The notes under the pieces are model-generated. The model was not told the DNA's origin, did no database searches, and saw only the letters and a program-made list of their open reading frames with translations. A program made the translations under genes and the position numbers. From Candidatus Thalassarchaeaceae archaeon (GTDB taxonomy: Archaea; Thermoplasmatota; Poseidoniia; Poseidoniales; Thalassarchaeaceae), in NCBI GenBank assembly GCA_029250565.1, contig JAQXFA010000052.1, positions 1-24,809 on the forward strand: 24,809 nt of DNA, in the 5' to 3' direction. Shown one piece after another: positions 1-7,517 of this stretch (positions within the stretch are counted from its first letter, which is position 1; every line of letters starts with the position of its first letter).

Positions 1-705
1 CCATGGTGGCGTGATTTAGAGGCTGGAGATCAGTGGGGGAAATTGCTTGGAGAATTTCCCTTAGCCCCTGATGAATTCCCTCATATTGACTATATTTTTT
101 GCACCCATTGGCACGATGACCACATCTGCCCAACCACCCTACCAAAACTAGCAGAGCAATTTCCGGCTGCAAAATTTGTAGTACCTCTGCGAAGCCGGAA
201 AATGATTATTGAAATGGGGATTCCACGAGGTAGAATCCACTCCATGCATGGAAATGACTCAGGTCAATTGAGCAAAGGACTCTCGTTCTTTTCGATTCCT
301 GCAGCACACGAAGAATTGGATGTTGATGACCGAGGTGCACACACATACCTAGGATTCCTAATTCGTTGTGATGGCACTACAGTCTTTCACATGGGTGATT
401 CTCGACCATATCCTAATTGGGTTTCCAACATTCAAAGAGCCGCACGCTTGCTTTGTGTTGAAGGTGCAGGAGAAGCACCGATTGATATCGCCATGTTGTG
501 CATTAATGGAAATGATAACCTAAGACATGACGAGGCTTGCGATTTAGCAGAGATTCTTGATGTTGGATTGGCAATCCCAATGCATTATGGTATGGATCCA
601 GGTAATACGGTTGACCCGCAAATTTTTGTTGATGAAGTTGAATCAAGGGGCGACAAAATCCCATACATGATTGCAACTCCCGGTGAAATTGTCATAATGG
701 ACTAA
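1..705 (+). CDS. UlaG-like metal-dependent hydrolase (MBL fold), 5'-truncated
   Basis: The reading frame is open from base 1 with no stop, so the start lies outside the window; the TTG at 43 is probably internal because the preceding residues (PWWRD..., then W12) continue the protein. The remaining 234 residues carry the metallo-beta-lactamase signature HWHDDH (H36, H38, D40, H41 counted from base 1), a further candidate ligand H103, the bridging Asp in HMGDS (D133) and a distal His in IPMHYG (H195). The GDS and IPxHxG contexts and the overall order resemble UlaG, L-ascorbate-6-phosphate lactonase, rather than glyoxalase II or RNase Z. The family opens lactone or phosphosugar-lactone rings with Mn/Zn in the cytosol. 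Substrate here is unknown; the nearby uronate genes make an aldonolactone plausible, but this is inference. It ends 45 bases before the lipoprotein gene on the same strand. Confidence 0.8.
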   Translation, partial: PWWRDLEAGDQWGKLLGEFPLAPDEFPHIDYIFCTHWHDDHICPTTLPKLAEQFPAAKFVVPLRSRKMIIEMGIPRGRIHSMHGNDSGQLSKGLSFFSIPAAHEELDVDDRGAHTYLGFLIRCDGTTVFHMGDSRPYPNWVSNIQRAARLLCVEGAGEAPIDIAMLCINGNDNLRHDEACDLAEILDVGLAIPMHYGMDPGNTVDPQIFVDEVESRGDKIPYMIATPGEIVIMD

Positions 706-750
706 GATTAGCGTAGGTTTCATCATTACAAGTCAGCCTCATCAAAATAG

Positions 751-1758
751 ATGAGAGCCAGAGCACTGACACTGGCCGTTTTGATGTTGCTAGCATCTTT
801 CGTTGGTTGCCTAGGCTTTGAGAAGTCTGATGAATTAGATAATGAAGAAGAAATTACAACTCCGTTGAGGATAAACCATGTACAGATGAAAGGCACTCAT
901 AATTCGTATCATGTTAAGCCATCTGGACCTACTATTAGAGCCTATGATTACACACATGAACCTCTTGATATCCAAGCAGAAGAGTTTGACGTACGCCAAT
1001 TTGAGATTGATGTTTGGTGGAGTCCTGGTCAACAGTTACGGGTTTACCACAACCAATACGACAGGGGTACAACTTGCCAAACATTACAACAATGCCTAGG
1101 GGTTCTACTAGAATGGAGTGATTCATCACCTAATCATGTGCCACTGATGGTTTGGATAGAGCCAAAAGAATGGACATGGGAAACAACAGACACAACAACT
1201 GTGCTAGATGTACAAAGCATGCTAGAAGATGTAGAAGAGCAAATCAACTTAGTATGGCCAAAGGAGAAAATTATCACACCAGATGATGTTAGGGGCGAAC
1301 ATCAAAACTTGTCAACAGCAGTCACAACTTCGGGATGGCCTCTTCTTGATGAGTCGAGAGGAAAGGCGGTTTTCGTGTTGCTAGGGGGTGGAGATTTACG
1401 AGATGACTATCACTCCCAATTCCCAAATTTGGAAGGTGCTACTATGTTCACAATGTCAGTTGCTAATACCCCAGAAGCCGCAATTTTCTCCAATACGAAT
1501 CCTGTTGAAGAGGGAGATGAAATTCGAGCGTTGGTTGAAGCAGGATATATTGTCAGAAGCCGCGCAGATAGTGCTGATAATGGTGAAGCAGACAATAACG
1601 AAACCGCACGTAGGGATGCAGCTATTGAAGTTGGATCGCACACGATTGCAACTGATTACCCATCTCAAGTTGATGGGTTTGAATACTGGGTTGATTTAGG
1701 TGTTAGATGTAATCCAGTTACTGCACCTACTGATTGTTCAGATGAAGATATCGAATGA
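751..1758 (+). CDS. Lipoprotein, Ca2+-dependent PI-PLC-like phosphodiesterase
   Basis: The 335-residue product begins with a basic n-region, a hydrophobic stretch and a lipobox-like FVGC (C20), followed by an acidic linker, so it is probably a lipid-anchored protein on the outer face. The PI-PLC-like TIM-barrel phosphodiesterase signature follows: KGTHNSYH (catalytic-type H50), then FEIDVWW (E85, D87, metal or substrate contacts) and RVYHN (second catalytic-type H100). This order matches the Ca2+-dependent phosphoinositide phospholipase C family, which includes secreted bacterial and archaeal members of unproven substrate. It could cleave phosphodiester head groups of lipids or glycerophosphodiesters outside the cell. 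No clear Shine-Dalgarno precedes the ATG, so the mRNA may be leaderless. Its stop is one base from the stop of the convergent minus-strand gene. Family call is good, substrate unknown. Confidence 0.78.
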   Translation: MRARALTLAVLMLLASFVGCLGFEKSDELDNEEEITTPLRINHVQMKGTHNSYHVKPSGPTIRAYDYTHEPLDIQAEEFDVRQFEIDVWWSPGQQLRVYHNQYDRGTTCQTLQQCLGVLLEWSDSSPNHVPLMVWIEPKEWTWETTDTTTVLDVQSMLEDVEEQINLVWPKEKIITPDDVRGEHQNLSTAVTTSGWPLLDESRGKAVFVLLGGGDLRDDYHSQFPNLEGATMFTMSVANTPEAAIFSNTNPVEEGDEIRALVEAGYIVRSRADSADNGEADNNETARRDAAIEVGSHTIATDYPSQVDGFEYWVDLGVRCNPVTAPTDCSDEDIE

Positions 1759-1759
1759 C

Positions 1760-2308
1760 TTAATCCTGCTCCCAAACAGGAGTCAAATGGCTAAAATCAT
1801 CTTCAACATATATTCCTATTTGAGTGGTGAATAATGGCTCATCATCGTGATACAATTCAAAGAATGCAAAACGACCTTTGGATTTTGGTCCACCCTCAAA
1901 TCTGGGCAACCACCAACCGAAATCAATCCTATACTGTGAGTGAGGAAGAGGGAAGTGAATATTTTTCAAGAGAATCATCTTATTTCTTGGGTGATGTTTG
2001 TCATAACCTTCAACCTTATTTTTCCGGTCGCACTCAATATCCCATTCCATGTCCCCAAATTTAACTCTAAATTTTCTGTGTTTTTTAATGAATTTGCGCC
2101 ATGACACTTCCTCAAGTTCAAATGTCCTTTCTTCCCCTCGATATTTTATGTGCAGTACAATTTTTTCATAAGGTGCGCCATCTCTAGGGCAAATAACCTC
2201 AGGTACATCCATTTCAGTGGATAAAATGCAGTCACATGGCCCGATATGCATCGGACAACTGTCGGCCATGAATGTTTGAAAAGGATGGTTGGCTTTGAAT
2301 TGTTTCAA
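1760..2308 (-). CDS. Conserved-looking unknown protein with N-terminal Cys cluster
   Basis: I do not recognise this 182-residue protein. The longest start is a TTG at 2308 sharing the bases TTGA with the stop of the upstream nucleotidyltransferase gene, typical of translational coupling; an ATG at 2269 (MADSCP) is an alternative. Near the N terminus C18, C25, C27 and C40 lie in the order Cx6CxCx12C, with H21 between, which could bind a metal or form disulfides. The rest is rich in charged and aromatic residues (WRKF, FGWWLP, RFAFFELYHDDE) and looks like a compact beta-rich cytosolic domain, with no signal peptide or membrane helix. Its coupling to a sugar nucleotidyltransferase suggests a linked role, but no function can be assigned. 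Confidence 0.72.
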   Translation of the reverse strand: MKQFKANHPFQTFMADSCPMHIGPCDCILSTEMDVPEVICPRDGAPYEKIVLHIKYRGEERTFELEEVSWRKFIKKHRKFRVKFGDMEWDIECDRKNKVEGYDKHHPRNKMILLKNIHFPLPHSQYRIDFGWWLPRFEGGPKSKGRFAFFELYHDDEPLFTTQIGIYVEDDFSHLTPVWEQD

Positions 2309-3048
2309 TCCTCACCATAGTGCTCACGAGCATACGCCAACCCCGTTGGAATCCCGATGTCAATGTAATCGGCATCCAACTCAGCGGCCAGCAACCGACC
2401 CTGGCTAGCAAGTGCGCCTAATTTCTCAACATCATCAAGGCCAGTCTGATACCAAAATTCGGTTGTTACAATCATTCTACCAGTACATCTCCAGCGTGGA
2501 GGATCAGTTAGAGGGAAGGGTTTGGTTTTCCTCTTTTCAAGAATACCACTCAAGGCTCGGTGCTCTGAATTTTTTGAATTGTAAAGGGAATCAACTCTCC
2601 CAGTATCGCCAAGCATTTCACCCCAAGGACTGACCACAGGCACCACGCCAATCACACACCTCTTAGATGCCCCATGAACTCGCAAAAGTTCGAATGCTGG
2701 ACAAGGATGACGGATGTACAAGTTGTCCGGCGTGGCTACAAGCATATTTTCTCCACAAATTGGGATTGCTTGTGATATTGCATCCACCAAACCATTTGGC
2801 TCGGCTTGTTCAACAAATTTGATGTCACCTCGCGTTAATTCACCAGATTCTTCTAGGCTGGTTTTGATTGCTGGTTTGTTTGGTGAAGTGACTATTACGA
2901 TTCCATCAACTTCTGCCGCACGTAATTCGTCTATTGTGCGTTGAAGCATAGTGCGGCCATTGATTACAATCAATTCCTTACAACCGTTAACATGGTCATC
3001 TGCAACTCTACTACCGCGACCAGCGGCTGGAATCACTCCCCACATCAT
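2305..3048 (-). CDS. Sugar-1-phosphate nucleotidyltransferase (RmlA/GalU-type fold)
   Basis: The protein opens with the nucleotide-binding signature PAAGRGSR (residues 7-14), followed by K24-E25 and the LQRTIDEL helix, which are hallmarks of the NTP_transferase family that joins an NTP and a sugar-1-phosphate to give an NDP-sugar and pyrophosphate. EQAEPNGLVDAI (80-91) and ATPDN (D108, metal site) match the conserved sugar and metal region, and DIGIPTG near residue 231 matches the C-terminal family motif. At 247 residues it is a catalytic domain alone, without the left-handed beta-helix of GlmU or ManC-like enzymes. It is divergently transcribed from the glucuronokinase gene across a 73-base gap and overlaps the downstream unknown gene by four bases. 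UDP-glucuronate or another NDP-sugar pyrophosphorylase role is an inference from context; specificity cannot be read from sequence. Two consecutive ATG codons make the exact start uncertain by one residue. Confidence 0.85.
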   Translation of the reverse strand: MMWGVIPAAGRGSRVADDHVNGCKELIVINGRTMLQRTIDELRAAEVDGIVIVTSPNKPAIKTSLEESGELTRGDIKFVEQAEPNGLVDAISQAIPICGENMLVATPDNLYIRHPCPAFELLRVHGASKRCVIGVVPVVSPWGEMLGDTGRVDSLYNSKNSEHRALSGILEKRKTKPFPLTDPPRWRCTGRMIVTTEFWYQTGLDDVEKLGALASQGRLLAAELDADYIDIGIPTGLAYAREHYGED

Positions 3049-3121
3049 TTGATTGGGCTAACTATTCCATTCATGGATTTACCCCTGACTTGACCACATT
3101 AGCCTAATCAGGCATCAATTC
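3049..3121. promoter_or_regulatory. Divergent intergenic region, nucleotidyltransferase / glucuronokinase
   Basis: These 73 bases separate two outward-facing genes and must hold the promoter of each. I find no convincing Shine-Dalgarno in front of the ATG at 3122 and only weak A/T-rich candidates for TATA boxes, so exact elements cannot be placed. The shared control region suggests the two genes are co-regulated (inference). Confidence 0.4.
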
Positions 3122-4099
3122 ATGTGTAGTAACCACCGAGCGAGCATTGTGGCTAACCGCGTATCGTGCTCAACTCCGGCTAGAATCGGGTTACTAGGAA
3201 ACCCGTCAGACGGTTATTTTGGTGCCTGTATTTCAGCCCCAGTATGGAATTGGCAAGCTACCGTTACTCTCTCTCCACAAAATGCAGATGGTTCGTCATA
3301 TGAACTACCCAATAATTCGGGATTGAAAAGAATCATGCAACCAACTATCACCGTTTTTGAAAACCACTTTGGCCGCACTGTTTCACCTTTCAAAGCAGAA
3401 GTTGAAACTACTATTCCCTATCGTGTTGGACTTTCCGGTTCATCAGCAATAGAAACAGCATTCATGCTTACATTAATGGCATTTCACGATATTCCTATGA
3501 ATACAATTAGCGCCCGTGAATTAGCCGAGTTGGTGTTGAAAGTTGAGACTGAAGAACTCGGCATGGTTGCAGGATTACAAGACCGATTACCACAGGCTTA
3601 TGGATGCATGTTACACATGGATTTTGATAAAGAATTGATGACAAATCGGGGTTATGGAGTTTACACCGAACTCAATGCTGAGAACTTCCCTAAGTTATGG
3701 GTTGCACACGCACCAAGTGGAGAAGATTCAGGAAAAACACACTCCAGTATTGCGGAAAGATGGCAACAACAAGACTCTGAAATGGTTGAAATTATCCATC
3801 ATCTCGCTAAATGTGCAAATGAAGGACGTCAAGCAATTGACAACGGCGATTCTACTTCTTTTGCATCTTTGATTGACACTAATTTTGATTTGCGTCTAGA
3901 ATTGTTTGGTGAAGAGGCCCTTGGTGAGACTTTGGATGCAGTCAAGTTGGCACGTTCACTTGGTTCGTGCGCTAAGCAGTGCGGTTCTGGAGGCTCAATT
4001 TTTGGCATCATACCTAATTCTGATTTCCCAAACATGGCAGCCTCGGCATTTTCTGAAATAGGCTGGACTTTTCATTCTGATATTGAGGTGGTAATGTGA
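3122..4099 (+). CDS. Glucuronokinase-like GHMP sugar kinase
   Basis: The 325-residue protein is a GHMP-family kinase. Motif 1 (PARIGLLGNPSDGYFG, 19-34), the phosphate loop (VGLSGSSAI, 102-110), the catalytic-Asp segment GLQDR (151-155, D154) and motif 3 (CGSGGS, 287-292) are all present. The wording of these motifs, plus VAGLQDR, LHMDFDKE, DSGKTHS and NFDLRLELFGEEALG, closely follows my recollection of plant glucuronokinase, which makes glucuronate-1-phosphate from glucuronate and ATP in the salvage route to UDP-glucuronate. HddA, fucokinase and galactokinase have different motif 1 and Asp contexts. The last codon and stop (ATGTGA) overlap the GTG start of the GH67-like gene by four bases, so kinase and glycosidase are probably made together. 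Kinase family is certain; glucuronate as substrate is likely but not proven. Confidence 0.85.
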   Translation: MCSNHRASIVANRVSCSTPARIGLLGNPSDGYFGACISAPVWNWQATVTLSPQNADGSSYELPNNSGLKRIMQPTITVFENHFGRTVSPFKAEVETTIPYRVGLSGSSAIETAFMLTLMAFHDIPMNTISARELAELVLKVETEELGMVAGLQDRLPQAYGCMLHMDFDKELMTNRGYGVYTELNAENFPKLWVAHAPSGEDSGKTHSSIAERWQQQDSEMVEIIHHLAKCANEGRQAIDNGDSTSFASLIDTNFDLRLELFGEEALGETLDAVKLARSLGSCAKQCGSGGSIFGIIPNSDFPNMAASAFSEIGWTFHSDIEVVM

Positions 4100-5646
4100 C
4101 TGTTGATGAGATGGATGAAACATCAAATCGTAAGCGGATGAAAATAGCATACGTCCACGACCCACCTAATCAAGACGAAATTGCAACTCGCTGGCGCAAT
4201 CCATCTTTCCTCTCTGAACGTGGGTTTACTGATTTAGTAGTGGCTGACCAACTGTTTGGTTGCCTATCTCTTGTCATGGAAAACGCTACGAGTCCCGAAG
4301 TATCTCAGCGGATTTCTGATCTAAATAAACGCATCCAAGATGCATTGGATTCAGGACTTGAAACATGGGTAATGGAAGACCTATTCACACTACCAATAGA
4401 GGTTGCTCAGGGCAGTAATGGTTGCCCACACGATGATGAAACTTGGCGCTCAATAAACACTAATTTACATGCATTGTTTAACCAATATCCTGATTTGAAA
4501 GGAATTATTTTTCGCTTTGGAGAAGCATTTGAAACTGACTCTTGGGCTAAACGAATAAACCCATTCTCTTGTCAGTGTAATATCTGTGAAAGATTAGGTA
4601 AAATCGGGGCACTGCAACGAATTGTATCGGAACTAGAAGAGATTGTTTGTGAGCAGTTAGGCATGTATTGTATTCTCAGAATGTGGGATTTAGGTGAGGA
4701 TGGATTCCATGCAGATTCGGAGCAACAATCTGCTGGATTAGCCACTTGGAATGATAATACGAGATTAGTAGTATCAGTTAAGCATACAGCAACAGACTAC
4801 TGGCGCAACCAACCATGGAATAATTCCATCGAACTTGATGGCCCACCACGCCTAATTGAATTCCAATGTGAACGTGAATACGAGTTCCTCGGTCTTGTGC
4901 CAAATTGGCTGGGACATTCACTCTCCCAAGGTTTCCCCGAAGTAGATGAGGAAACTACCACAGGACTTGCCAACTCAACTCCTCCAAACTGGGCTGGCAC
5001 CTACATCATCCCGCGTGGTGGTGGATGGTCTGCAGACCACGCTTCTGATGACTTCTGGTCAGAAATGAATGCGCATGCAGTCATCGCTCTAACTGACAAT
5101 CCAAATCGTGACTCTGATGAGATACTAGATGAATTCCTAAAACAATCAGGATTTGACGATTACGAATCACGATTTTCATTCGCTACGCTCATCAAAATGA
5201 GCAGCGACCTAATCCTACACCTACGATACCTACACACATTCCAAGATTTAGCCAAACAAATCTGGATGCCATCTCATAACTGGTTTAGAGACGATACTTT
5301 CGTCCCTGGTGCTTGTGCTCATATCACAAACCTAGTCACAAAGGCTGGACTTGGTAACAACCTCAGAGCTGACCGAGCCTTTGCCTCGATCATCGCTCGC
5401 ACTCAACTAAACCGCGCAGAAGCCCTGTTCAATGGCGGGAGATTCACCAACCATCCGAAAGCAGAATTTATCCTAAATTCCTACCACTTCGCAGTCAACT
5501 TCGCAACTCTTTCAGAATCTATCTGGAATGGCCTTCTAGATACTGCATCTATTAGCCCTACACCACTTGATAGGCAGGATGCAAAACATGTTATTTTGGA
5601 AAACTTAGAGCGCACACCACTCAACCCCTTGAGATGTCTAGATTAG
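4096..5646 (+). CDS. GH67-like alpha-glucuronidase candidate
   Basis: The 516-residue product starts at a GTG overlapping the kinase stop. It has no signal peptide, as expected for cytosolic GH67 enzymes. The segment VSVKHTATDYWRNQP (226-240) followed by PPRLIEFQCEREYEF (250-264) matches in order and spacing the GH67 catalytic region (IKNGPIDFQ..., then MMELQITQEY), so D234 and E261 align with the two general-base acids; E143 in FRFGEAFE is a candidate general acid. A CxCxxC (C159, C161, C164) sits just after it. The protein is shorter than classical GH67 (about 700), apparently lacking the N-terminal domain, and similarity is confined to motifs, so it may be a divergent or new family. Releasing glucuronate next to a glucuronokinase fits. 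An alternative is another TIM-barrel glycosidase related to GH67/GH115/GH20. Confidence 0.62.
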   Translation: MTVDEMDETSNRKRMKIAYVHDPPNQDEIATRWRNPSFLSERGFTDLVVADQLFGCLSLVMENATSPEVSQRISDLNKRIQDALDSGLETWVMEDLFTLPIEVAQGSNGCPHDDETWRSINTNLHALFNQYPDLKGIIFRFGEAFETDSWAKRINPFSCQCNICERLGKIGALQRIVSELEEIVCEQLGMYCILRMWDLGEDGFHADSEQQSAGLATWNDNTRLVVSVKHTATDYWRNQPWNNSIELDGPPRLIEFQCEREYEFLGLVPNWLGHSLSQGFPEVDEETTTGLANSTPPNWAGTYIIPRGGGWSADHASDDFWSEMNAHAVIALTDNPNRDSDEILDEFLKQSGFDDYESRFSFATLIKMSSDLILHLRYLHTFQDLAKQIWMPSHNWFRDDTFVPGACAHITNLVTKAGLGNNLRADRAFASIIARTQLNRAEALFNGGRFTNHPKAEFILNSYHFAVNFATLSESIWNGLLDTASISPTPLDRQDAKHVILENLERTPLNPLRCLD

Positions 5647-5680
5647 GCATGGTAATCAGTAAGCAGCCTCTCGCCCACTC

Positions 5681-6589
5681 ATGGAGAAAGCCTTGTTCAC
5701 CCGCCTATGGCAAGAACTTGACTTTGATGATCACCCTTACCCAGGGAGTCACTCCCCTGAACCACAAGGTGACTTGAAATTCACAACCCATGATGGTGCA
5801 TTGACACTTGCTGATGATAGAATCAGTTTCCGATTAGGCGTAGGAGATGATGAAGAGAAAAGCATACACCGTTGGACTATGGAACCAACTCAAATGAATG
5901 AAGGTCCCGAACGATTAGGCGAACATCGTTGGTCAATTTGTCCAAAAGACTTGGGCCTTACTTTGAGTGCTTTTGTAGCGGTAAAAATGGGTCCACCTAC
6001 TGTGGCAACAGGAGATTCAAAACTAGAAGAAAGGCTACTTCTAGGCCAAATTCGCAATTCTTTAAGTCCACTTTTGACAGATTGGACATGGCATTTGGAA
6101 GTCGATAACAAGCCTGACCGAATGGGTTGGTACATTCGGGCACCAGAATCTTGGGAGAGCCTTTTCACAGTATTCGCAGGCCTTGGATGGCACCCCGATA
6201 CGCCTGAAAATAAACATGGGTTTTTGCTCTTTGAACGAGCACCCCCCGGCGAACTAGACCGACCTGATGAAGAAGGTCCTAACCGACTTGATGCGCTAAG
6301 GAGTGTTGCTCTTTGTAATTCTCAAAGAGGCGCTTTGACAAAATTAGCGAGTGACCCTGTTTGGTCACATGAATCAGAACCTCATCATCTGGAAAATTTA
6401 CCAGGTGACGTGCAACTTTGGCCACCTTCAATGGGACGGTGGCCGCTTCTCGTTGCTCGCCAATTAGAACAATCAAATCCATTGAAGAATGCTTTAGCAG
6501 TAGCCCAGTGGCAAGCAGAAATCGTGGGTTGCCTAGAACCTGCCATCTCAACATTGTCAACGAAAATCGATGGCCTCAGTTGGCAGTGA
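5681..6589 (+). CDS. Unrecognised protein downstream of the glucuronate genes
   Basis: This 302-residue protein has no motif I recognise. It lacks a signal peptide and membrane helices and is acidic and Trp-rich (WTMEP, WTWHLEV, GWYIRAPESW, GLGWHPDTPENKHGF), consistent with a soluble globular cytosolic protein. It starts 34 bases after the GH67-like gene and is probably the third gene of that unit. The 3' end overlaps by 14 bases the 3' end of the convergent GHMP kinase gene, so the two transcripts are complementary there. Its reading frame is long, uninterrupted and codon-like, and the overlapping opposite-strand frames have no family features, which supports it as real. Function unknown; a role in the same sugar route is only a guess from position. 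Confidence 0.68.
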   Translation: MEKALFTRLWQELDFDDHPYPGSHSPEPQGDLKFTTHDGALTLADDRISFRLGVGDDEEKSIHRWTMEPTQMNEGPERLGEHRWSICPKDLGLTLSAFVAVKMGPPTVATGDSKLEERLLLGQIRNSLSPLLTDWTWHLEVDNKPDRMGWYIRAPESWESLFTVFAGLGWHPDTPENKHGFLLFERAPPGELDRPDEEGPNRLDALRSVALCNSQRGALTKLASDPVWSHESEPHHLENLPGDVQLWPPSMGRWPLLVARQLEQSNPLKNALAVAQWQAEIVGCLEPAISTLSTKIDGLSWQ

Positions 6590-7517
6590 TTGTTAGACCG
6601 TCCATGTCGGGAGCCCACTCAACTAGACTCCATCCAGCCGCTTCACAAGCGGCTTCGACAGCCTCTCGCTTCCCGAGATTACACAGAAGCATAGCACAAC
6701 CACCAGCGCCAGCGCCAAGGGCCTTCCAAGCCAATACTTCCTTGCTTGAAAGAAGTGGTTCCACAACTTCTCGGAATGGGTCGTGTAGTCCTTTGTCAAG
6801 TAAATCAACCCCTCTGCATACTTCGTGAAGAGCTGCGATGAACTCATCTCTCCTATCTTGTTGAACCCCTTTAGCCATGGACCGAGCTGCTAGACGTATC
6901 GCCATCAGACCTTCTTCAACCTCTTTGTCACCAGCAGTATATCTTTCCCAGATATTCTTGTGAAGTTCACCAGATACGTGAGTTATATTGTAATTAACTA
7001 CTACCAAGTGTCTTTCTAACCACTTGGTAGATGAAGCAAGAGGGACAAGCGGCATTTCCTCAACATCATCCTGCATGAACATTAGATGATTCCAACCACC
7101 ATGACTTGCCGCCCATTGGTCTTGACGACCGCCTTTATTTCCCAAGAGTGATTCAAACTGGAATGCCTGTTCTGCTAATGCCTTACGCCCGGTATCATCA
7201 GTTTCCATGGCACTGATAGCACCCATCAACGCCACATTGATTGCACCTGTCGTACCTAGTCCGGAGCCTACTGGAACCTCACAAGTGTAAGAGACTGAGA
7301 GAATTCCACCATCATCCACCTCTAGCGTAGCTGTAGCATATTTGTTGATGGCTAAATTGACTACCTCGCCACCCACATCATGAGTGTAAGGTGCAACATC
7401 TGTCCACCCTCCAGCAAAGTCTAGCCGCACTGGAGCACGAGCCACTACCTTCCGAGCCACATTCCTTCGGAAACGCCCTATCCCATCAACCCGACGCTTG
7501 GATTTGTCGAAAATCAA
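6576..7517 (-). CDS. GHMP sugar kinase, HddA / L-fucokinase type
   Basis: The 313-residue protein carries ARAPVRLDFAGGWTDVAPY (motif 1, residues 26-44), GSGLGTTGA (phosphate loop, 84-92), GGRQDQWAASHGG with catalytic-type D133, and LGAGAGGCAM (motif 3, 267-276). RxDFAGGWTD and GxQDQ are the wording of D-glycero-D-manno-heptose-7-phosphate kinase HddA and the kinase domain of bacterial L-fucokinase, not of galactokinase or the glucuronokinase-like protein in this window. Product would be a sugar-1-phosphate ready for nucleotidyl transfer. The longest start is a TTG at 7517 sharing TTGA with the DUF2817 stop; a GTG at 7460 with an AGGA-like site just upstream is a fair alternative. It is the last gene of the five-gene minus-strand operon. 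Substrate (mannose, heptose, fucose or other) is undetermined. Confidence 0.83.
   Translation of the reverse strand: MIFDKSKRRVDGIGRFRRNVARKVVARAPVRLDFAGGWTDVAPYTHDVGGEVVNLAINKYATATLEVDDGGILSVSYTCEVPVGSGLGTTGAINVALMGAISAMETDDTGRKALAEQAFQFESLLGNKGGRQDQWAASHGGWNHLMFMQDDVEEMPLVPLASSTKWLERHLVVVNYNITHVSGELHKNIWERYTAGDKEVEEGLMAIRLAARSMAKGVQQDRRDEFIAALHEVCRGVDLLDKGLHDPFREVVEPLLSSKEVLAWKALGAGAGGCAMLLCNLGKREAVEAACEAAGWSLVEWAPDMDGLTITAN

Noticed and set aside
43..705. Taking the TTG at 43 as the start of the UlaG-like gene
   Set aside because: The frame is open to base 1 and the extra residues continue the protein; the real start is upstream of the window.
3102..3113. Short dyad GCCT-AATC-AGGC before the glucuronokinase gene
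   Set aside because: A four-base arm is expected by chance and does not extend outward.
6418..6828. 136-codon plus-strand frame
   Set aside because: It lies across the overlapping ends of the unknown gene and the GHMP kinase, both of which have better support; its product has no recognisable features.
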